Assembly: GCF_016908315.1 (NCBI RefSeq)
Contig: NZ_JAFBDQ010000004.1
Coordinates: forward strand, 186,001-250,000
Direction of reading: 5' to 3'
Length of the DNA stretch: 64,000 nucleotides
From: Halanaerobacter jeridensis
GTDB lineage: Bacteria; Bacillota; Halanaerobiia; Halobacteroidales; Halobacteroidaceae
The notes beneath the pieces are model-generated. The model ran no database searches and had not been told where the DNA came from. It worked only from the letters and a program-made list of their open reading frames with translations. Positions 58,646 through 64,000 of this stretch are shown one piece after another. The first letter of the stretch is position 1; each line of letters opens with the position of its first letter. Both the position numbers and the translations under genes were made by a program.

Positions 58646-59260
58646 ATGTTTATAGAAAGGTTAATTGTGGGGAATATGGAATCTAATGCATATATTGTAG
58701 CTGATGAAGATACAACTGAAGCAATAGTAATTGACCCTGGTGGTTCTGCTGAAAAAATATTAAAAGCTTTAGAGGAAAAAGAACTAGATTTAAAATTAAT
58801 AATAAATACTCATGGTCATATTGATCATATTGCAGCAAATGAAAAGATATTAGCTGAAACTAATGCTCAATTATTAGTTCATGAAGCTGATGCCAACTTT
58901 TTAACAAACCCAGAATTAAATTTATCATCGTTTATGGCAGAAAAATTGATTTCTCCTGCTGCAGATAGAGTTTTAGAGGCGGGAGGAGAGATTAATTGTG
59001 GTGAAATTAGTTTAGAAGTAATTCATACCCCAGGTCATACTAAGGGAAGTATTTGTTTGTTAGGAGCTGATGTTTTATTTAGTGGTGATACATTATTTGC
59101 TCGTGGAGTAGGTAGAACTGACCTACCAACAGGTTCTCGCTCTAAACTAAATCAATCTCTTGAAAAAATTGTAGAATTAGATGATGAAATAATGGTTTAT
59201 CCTGGCCACGGTCCATCTGCTACTTTAGCAGAAGTGAAAGAAAATAATCCCTATCTTTAA
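58646..59260 (+). CDS. MBL-fold metallo-hydrolase (glyoxalase II-like)
   Basis: A 204-residue metallo-beta-lactamase-fold enzyme with THGHIDHI at about 54-61 (HxHxDH), HTPGHTKGS, GDTLF and the late YPGHGP histidine. Such YqgX-type proteins act on thioesters such as S-lactoylglutathione analogues; the true substrate is unknown. It follows relA in many clostridia. The ATG at 58646 is 9 bases after AAGGAGG; GTG at 58640 is too near. Confidence 0.9.
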   Translation: MFIERLIVGNMESNAYIVADEDTTEAIVIDPGGSAEKILKALEEKELDLKLIINTHGHIDHIAANEKILAETNAQLLVHEADANFLTNPELNLSSFMAEKLISPAADRVLEAGGEINCGEISLEVIHTPGHTKGSICLLGADVLFSGDTLFARGVGRTDLPTGSRSKLNQSLEKIVELDDEIMVYPGHGPSATLAEVKENNPYL

Positions 59261-59277
59261 TTAGGAAGGATATAATT

Positions 59278-60789
59278 ATGAAAATAGGTTTAAAGATCGA
59301 CTCCAAATACTATGGTCCAGTTAAGGGTACTTTAAAAGTTTTATTACCAGAGCATATAGAAATTTATAAAGCAGCGCAAGCTTATGATTTTGATATTATT
59401 ATTAATACTCAACTAGATACTAGCGATGGTATTAAGGTCATTAGTGAGATAGTTGGAGATACTTCTTCTAAGGCAGAACAAAGAGATATAATTAAAGATA
59501 AAGAAATTTTAGATTCTGCTGTTGATGGGCAAGATTTTGAGAAAAGATGTAGATATAGATTAAAATTAAGCATCTATAGATTATTGTGTGATTATTTAGA
59601 TTTAGAGATGAGCCCTTGGGGAATTTTGATTGGAGTTCGTCCTACTAAGTTAGTGCATATTTTATTAGACAAAGGATTAAGTTATCAACAAGTTGATTAT
59701 CGACTACAGAATATATATGGAGTTAACCCTGAAAAAAGAGAATTATTATTAAATATAGTACGTCGTGAGCGTAAATATATACCTACAGCGTCTGAAGCAA
59801 GAAAAAAGATCAGTATCTATTTGGGAGTGCCCTTTTGCCCTACTAAATGTGATTATTGTTCTTTTGCTTCCTATCCTTTAAAAGAGTATGGAGAATATGT
59901 ATCTGATTTTTTAGCAGCTTTACAATATGAAATTGAAAGTATAGGTCAAGTCGTTAGAGATTTAAATTTAAAAGTTGATACTGTTTATATTGGGGGCGGG
60001 ACTCCAACAGTACTGTCGGCCGAAGAATTAGAAGAAATTATAAAAAAAATAAAATCATCTTTTGCTATTACTGGGGATGATTTACGTGAGTTTATGGTGG
60101 AAGCAGGTCGTCCTGATACAATTAATGAGAAAAAATTGAGAGTACTAAAACAGGAAAAAGTTGGCCGGATTAGTATTAATCCGCAAACGATGCAGCAGAA
60201 AACGCTGAATAAAATTGGGCGCGACCATACTGTTAAAGATGTAGTGCAAGCTTATAAATTGGCCCGTAAAATGAATTTTGCTAATATAAATATGGATTTA
60301 ATAGTAGGATTGCCTGGTGAAGGAAAAGAGGAGTTACAGCTTACTTTAGAAGAGATACAAGATTTACAGCCAGATAGTTTGACAGTACATACTTTAGCTA
60401 TTAAACGTGCTGCAAACTTAAGCAAAGAGCAAAGTGGATTATCTACAGCTTCTGCTGCTAAGATAAATAAAATGTTAAATTTAACTCAAAAAACTGCTGA
60501 AAAATTGGGCTTGGTTCCTTATTATATGTATCGGCAGAAGTCACCACTAGGAAATTTTGAGAATATTGGTTATTCTAAGCCAGGTCAGGAATCTATTTAT
60601 AATATTTTAATGATGGAAGAAAGAGAAATTATCATTGCTTTAGGAGGTGGGGGAGTTACTAAATTAGTTGATAGTAATGATTGGTCTTTAGAGCGGGAAA
60701 TTAATCCTAAGTTTCCTGTGCAGTATATCAAAGAAGTAGAAGAGAGGACTCAACGTAAGATAGATAAATTGACAACTTTGTTGAGATAA
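59278..60789 (+). CDS. hemZ: HemZ, coproporphyrinogen III dehydrogenase-like radical SAM protein
   Basis: A 503-residue radical SAM protein with a HemZ-type N-terminal domain of about 160 residues (ending SPWGILIGVRPTKLVH) before the cluster motif PFCPTKCDYCSF (about 186-197) and GGGTPTV. It is larger than HemW at 734 and lacks its short N-terminus. The Bacillus homologue is linked to anaerobic heme synthesis, but its activity is debated. It lies 17 bases after the MBL gene. Confidence 0.9.
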   Translation: MKIGLKIDSKYYGPVKGTLKVLLPEHIEIYKAAQAYDFDIIINTQLDTSDGIKVISEIVGDTSSKAEQRDIIKDKEILDSAVDGQDFEKRCRYRLKLSIYRLLCDYLDLEMSPWGILIGVRPTKLVHILLDKGLSYQQVDYRLQNIYGVNPEKRELLLNIVRRERKYIPTASEARKKISIYLGVPFCPTKCDYCSFASYPLKEYGEYVSDFLAALQYEIESIGQVVRDLNLKVDTVYIGGGTPTVLSAEELEEIIKKIKSSFAITGDDLREFMVEAGRPDTINEKKLRVLKQEKVGRISINPQTMQQKTLNKIGRDHTVKDVVQAYKLARKMNFANINMDLIVGLPGEGKEELQLTLEEIQDLQPDSLTVHTLAIKRAANLSKEQSGLSTASAAKINKMLNLTQKTAEKLGLVPYYMYRQKSPLGNFENIGYSKPGQESIYNILMMEEREIIIALGGGGVTKLVDSNDWSLEREINPKFPVQYIKEVEERTQRKIDKLTTLLR

Positions 60790-60858
60790 GTTAAAATAAT
60801 GTTTAGTCTGTAATAAATAAAAAATTATAAATTTAACCTTTCAAGGAGGCTAAAAAAG

Positions 60859-62415
60859 ATGTTAATGGATTTTTTACGTGACAAAATGAAATTAATAATT
60901 TATATTGTAGTAATTGCTTTTGTAGGTGGAGGTACTTTAGTTTATTTAAATTATGGTAACACTGGTGGAGCAAATCAAAGTCAAGTTAATGCTCAAAATA
61001 ATAGCCCAATTGCAACAGTAAATGGTGATGAAATTTCTAATCGGGCTTTTCAATCGCAAGTTAATCAGACTCTAAGTCAAATGAGAGGACGAGTCCAGGA
61101 TTCACAAGTTTTATCACTTAAAAAGCGAGTTTTAGATCAGCTGATTGATCGTCAGTTAATTGAACAAGAAATGGAATCTAGAGGATTGATGGATGAAGTT
61201 AGTGATAAAAAGATAGAAGAACGATTAGATAAAATAGTTAAAGATTCTAAGTTTAAGTCTAAAGAAGAATTAGAACAAAGATTAAAGCAAGCAGGACGTT
61301 CTTTAGACCAAATCCGCAGTCAATTGAAGAAGTCATTAGCAATGCAGAAATTATTTGATGAAGTATTAAAAGATATTAAAGTTTCAGATAAAGAGATTAA
61401 AGAAAATTATGAAGAAGTATCTGCTAGTCATATTTTAATTAGAACTAAGAATAAAAGTAATCAAAAAGCTAAGCAAAAGGCTGAAGAAGCAATTGAAGAG
61501 ATTGAAGAAGGAACAGAATTCTCTAAAGTAGCTAAAGAATATTCTGAAGGACCATCAGCAAAACGAGGCGGTAAATTAGGTTCCTTTGGTCATGGTAAAA
61601 TGGTTGAAGCTTTTGAAGATGAAGCATTTAGATTAGAAGAAGGAGAAATTAGTGACCCAATTAAGACTAAGTTTGGTTATCATGTTATTAAGGTAACTGC
61701 TAAGAAAGAAGCTGAAGGTCAAGAATTTGAAAAGCAGAAGAGTAAAATTGAAAATGAACTATTAAATAAAAAGAAAAAAGCTGCTTTTGATAAATGGATT
61801 TCTGAAGAGAGAGAAGGAGCAGAAATTGTAATTAACAGTAAAGAAATTAAAGGTTATAATGCACAACAAGCTGAAAATTATGAACAAGCAATTAAAAATT
61901 ATAAAGCTGCTCTAGAAGAAAATGGTCGAGCAAGTTATTTATATAATAATTTAGCTCAAGCTTATCAAAAACAAGATAAGACTGATAAAGCAATTTCAAC
62001 TTATGAAGAAGCTATTGAAAAGTATCCAGAGCAAACTAGTTTCTATAATTCATTAGCGAATTTATATCAGAACCAAGATAAGACTGATAAAGCAATTAGT
62101 TTATATCAAGATGCACTGAAGAATAATAAAGATAATGCTAATCTTCACTTGGCATTAGGTGAATTATACCGCAAAGAAGAGATGAAAGATAAAGCATTAG
62201 AACAGTATGATAAATTCTCTAAATTATCTGGAGATAATCTAATGGCTCACTATAGACTATATAGTGTCTATAAGAAAATGGGTCTAACAGAAAAAGCTCA
62301 AGCTGAAATGAAGAAAGTCAAGGAAATTCAAGCTAAAAAGCAGAAACAACAGCAGAGTCAAAAGAAAGCAATTCAGCAACAGCAGCAAAATCAACAACAA
62401 AACCAAAGTAATTAA
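60859..62415 (+). CDS. Membrane-anchored PpiC foldase with TPR repeats
   Basis: A 518-residue exported protein. A signal anchor (about 11-31) is followed by a SurA/PrsA-like N-domain, a parvulin PpiC domain at about 190-285 (ASHILIRTK, GKLGSFGHGKMVEAFE, FGYHVIKV), about three to four TPR repeats (about 330-470, such as NLAQAYQKQDKTDKAIST) and a Gln-rich tail. There is no lipobox cysteine, so it is anchored by the helix rather than by lipid as PrsA is. It probably helps secreted proteins fold outside the membrane. The TPR part is unusual for this family and suggests a partner. Confidence 0.9.
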   Translation: MLMDFLRDKMKLIIYIVVIAFVGGGTLVYLNYGNTGGANQSQVNAQNNSPIATVNGDEISNRAFQSQVNQTLSQMRGRVQDSQVLSLKKRVLDQLIDRQLIEQEMESRGLMDEVSDKKIEERLDKIVKDSKFKSKEELEQRLKQAGRSLDQIRSQLKKSLAMQKLFDEVLKDIKVSDKEIKENYEEVSASHILIRTKNKSNQKAKQKAEEAIEEIEEGTEFSKVAKEYSEGPSAKRGGKLGSFGHGKMVEAFEDEAFRLEEGEISDPIKTKFGYHVIKVTAKKEAEGQEFEKQKSKIENELLNKKKKAAFDKWISEEREGAEIVINSKEIKGYNAQQAENYEQAIKNYKAALEENGRASYLYNNLAQAYQKQDKTDKAISTYEEAIEKYPEQTSFYNSLANLYQNQDKTDKAISLYQDALKNNKDNANLHLALGELYRKEEMKDKALEQYDKFSKLSGDNLMAHYRLYSVYKKMGLTEKAQAEMKKVKEIQAKKQKQQQSQKKAIQQQQQNQQQNQSN

Positions 62416-62449
62416 TTTTTAGATGATAAATTAAGGAGGTACATTTAGA

Positions 62450-63712
62450 ATGAAAATCAGAGCCCCGCGAGGGACTAATGATATATTACCTCAAGATACT
62501 GCCAAGTGGCAGTATCTTGAGCAAAAATCTAAAGAAATTTTTAGTACTTATAATTATCAAGAAATAAGAACACCTATTTTTGAAAAGACTAATTTATTTC
62601 AACGTGGTATAGGTGAAGATACTGATATTGTAGAAAAAGAAATGTATACTTTTGAAGATAAAGGTGGACGTAGTATTACTCTTCGTCCTGAAGGTACTGC
62701 TTCAGTAGTAAGGTCATTTCTAGAAAACAAAATTTATGGTCATGCTCAACCAACTAAATATTACTATTCTGGGCCAATGTTTAGATATGAGCGTCCCCAA
62801 TCTGGTCGTTATAGACAATTCCATCAAATTGGTGTAGAAGTTTTTGGTACAGATAGTCCAGCAATTGATGCTGAGATTATATCGTTGGGAATGCATTTTA
62901 TATCTGAATTAGGATTAAAAGATTTAGAGGTACGTTTAAATAGTGTAGGTTGTCCTAAATGTAGAGCTGATTATAAAGAGAAACTATTAGATTATTTTGA
63001 ACCTTATTTGGAGCAATTATGTTCTGACTGTCAAAATCGTTATGATAGTAATCCGCTTAGAATCCTAGATTGTAAAGTGGATAGTGATAAAGACTTCATG
63101 GCTGATGCGCCGAAAATTCATGAAGAATTATGTGATGAATGTCAAGAACATTTTTCTGAGGTCAAAGAATATTTGGATTTATTAGATATTGACTATCAGA
63201 TTGATGCTACTTTAGTACGAGGTTTAGATTATTATACTAAAACAGCTTTTGAAGTTGTTTGTAATGAATTAGGTGCTCAAGATGCAGTTTTTGGCGGCGG
63301 TCGTTATGATAAATTAGCTGAAGAAATTGGTGATCGTGATGTGCCAGGAATTGGTTTTGCTATGGGGGTAGAAAGAATTCTATTAGCTCTTGAAGAGCAA
63401 GGGATAGAGTTGCCGATAGATCGTGAGATTGACTTATTTATTACTACTATTGGTGAAGAAGCCCAAAAGACTGCTTTTCGCTATCTGAATCAGTTAAGAA
63501 AAGCAGGTATTAAAGTAGAAATGGATTATCTAGATCGTAGTGTAAAAGGACAAATGAAGTGTGCAGATAGAAATAATGCTCAATATAGTATAATTTTAGG
63601 TGGTAACGAACTAGAAAAAGGCGTTGCTACAGTTAGAGAAATGAAAACAGGAGATCAAGAAGAAATTGAACTAGACAATTTAGTAGCAGAGATGGATAAG
63701 CGGGTAGAATAG
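62450..63712 (+). CDS. hisS: Histidyl-tRNA synthetase
   Basis: A 420-residue class II synthetase. It starts KIRAPRGTNDILPQD, has motif 2 FRYERPQSGRYRQFHQ, the histidine-specific LVRGLDYYTKTAFEV, and motif 3 GIGFAMGVERIL; the C-terminal anticodon domain follows. No T-box precedes it. hisS-aspS is the standard order in Bacillota. Confidence 0.97.
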   Translation: MKIRAPRGTNDILPQDTAKWQYLEQKSKEIFSTYNYQEIRTPIFEKTNLFQRGIGEDTDIVEKEMYTFEDKGGRSITLRPEGTASVVRSFLENKIYGHAQPTKYYYSGPMFRYERPQSGRYRQFHQIGVEVFGTDSPAIDAEIISLGMHFISELGLKDLEVRLNSVGCPKCRADYKEKLLDYFEPYLEQLCSDCQNRYDSNPLRILDCKVDSDKDFMADAPKIHEELCDECQEHFSEVKEYLDLLDIDYQIDATLVRGLDYYTKTAFEVVCNELGAQDAVFGGGRYDKLAEEIGDRDVPGIGFAMGVERILLALEEQGIELPIDREIDLFITTIGEEAQKTAFRYLNQLRKAGIKVEMDYLDRSVKGQMKCADRNNAQYSIILGGNELEKGVATVREMKTGDQEEIELDNLVAEMDKRVE

Positions 63713-63733
63713 CATAGGAGGGAGCAAGCCAAG

Positions 63734-64000
63734 ATGAAAGGTATGGAAGATTGGAGTAGGTCAGATTATTGTGGTGAAATTACTAAAGAACAAGAAGGAA
63801 CAGAGATAACTTTAATGGGCTGGGTGCAGCGCAGAAGAGATCATGGGGGAGTTATTTTTACTGATTTGCGTGATCGCTTTGGCTTAGTTCAAGTTGTTTT
63901 TAGCCCTGAAGTAAATGAAGATACTTTTGAGTTAGCTGATGAGTTGCGTAAAGAATATGTTATTGCTGTGAAAGGAAAAGTTAAAGCAAGACCTGAAGCA
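63734..64000 (+). CDS. aspS: Aspartyl-tRNA synthetase, N-terminal part, cut by window end
   Basis: The first 89 residues, ending at the window border. They form the OB-fold anticodon-binding domain with [20 protein letters not shown] and [10 protein letters not shown], which marks a bacterial AspS. The start at ATG 63734 follows AGGAGGGAG by 8 bases and lies 22 bases after hisS. The catalytic domain is outside the window, so discriminating versus non-discriminating types is not possible. Confidence 0.93.
   Translation, partial: MKGMEDWSRSDYCGEITKEQEGTEITLMGWVQRRRDHGGVIFTDLRDRFGLVQVVFSPEVNEDTFELADELRKEYVIAVKGKVKARPEA

Noticed and set aside
61860-62330. Regular near-repeats that could suggest a CRISPR or tandem array
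   Set aside because: The periodicity is that of TPR protein repeats of 34 codons within an intact gene; spacing and sequence do not fit CRISPR.
62416-62449. Possible T-box before hisS
   Set aside because: Only 34 bases separate hisS from the preceding gene, with no T-box sequence or terminator.

Overview
The window is a gene-dense, low-G+C segment of a Bacillota (Firmicutes) chromosome. The content points to an endospore-forming anaerobic clostridium-like bacterium: yqfC, yqfD, a SpoIID-like gene and a BofC-like gene are present, as are a CIRCE heat-shock operator, a glycine T-box, SigA/DnaG/CcpN-type genes and a type A RNase P RNA. Several acidic proteins (GrpE N-terminus, DnaK tail) and the overall style suggest a halophilic lineage such as the Halanaerobiales; that placement is inference, not shown. 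Nearly everything is on the + strand. Only a PHP-domain gene (33972-34715) and a 43-codon small gene (38137-38268) are on the - strand.

Layout. (1) 1-11159: lepA end, hemW, then the heat-shock unit hrcA-grpE-dnaK-dnaJ (CIRCE at 2070-2096, terminator between dnaK and dnaJ), followed by prmA, rsmE, mtaB, hinT and yqeY. (2) 11160-11483: a gene-free stretch with a terminator and a palindromic repeat element. (3) 11484-23373: yqfC-yqfD-phoH-pgpH-ybeY-dgkA/PAP2-corC-like-DUF502-GNAT-era-mgtE-deoC-like-recO, mostly with overlaps or very short gaps. (4) 23370-26647: promoter, T-box riboswitch, glyQ-glyS. (5) 26648-30365: a second palindromic element, an ankyrin-repeat gene with an unusual upstream motif cluster, then glpX, ccpN and the PPDK regulatory kinase gene, which look like a gluconeogenesis control group. 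(6) 30366-36741: dnaG-rpoD, the PHP gene on the other strand, trmK-nif3. (7) 36896-38369: zinc-ribbon coiled-coil gene, rnpB, and the small - strand gene. (8) 38379-46887: pheA, yebC, BofC-like, ruvA-ruvB-spoIID-like-queA, tgt, yajC, lepB. (9) 46888-49476: tRNA-Asn and secD-secF. (10) 49578-64000: phasin-like/DUF456/UbiB group, recJ with a very long C-terminus, apt, relA, an MBL hydrolase, hemZ, a PpiC-TPR protein, hisS and the start of aspS.

The order closely follows two conserved blocks known from Bacillus subtilis (lepA to trmK/yqfO, and yebC/ruvA to aspS), so most genes are ordinary housekeeping genes. The best candidates for something new are: the RecJ C-terminal extension, which reads as a RecQ-like helicase that has lost its ATPase motifs; an intact 43-residue small-protein transcription unit between rnpB and pheA with a sigma-K-like promoter; a DeoC-family protein lacking canonical active-site residues; two unrelated palindromic elements bordered by the same ACTTTATA word; and a repeated TGTTGCA-type motif around the promoter of the ankyrin gene.
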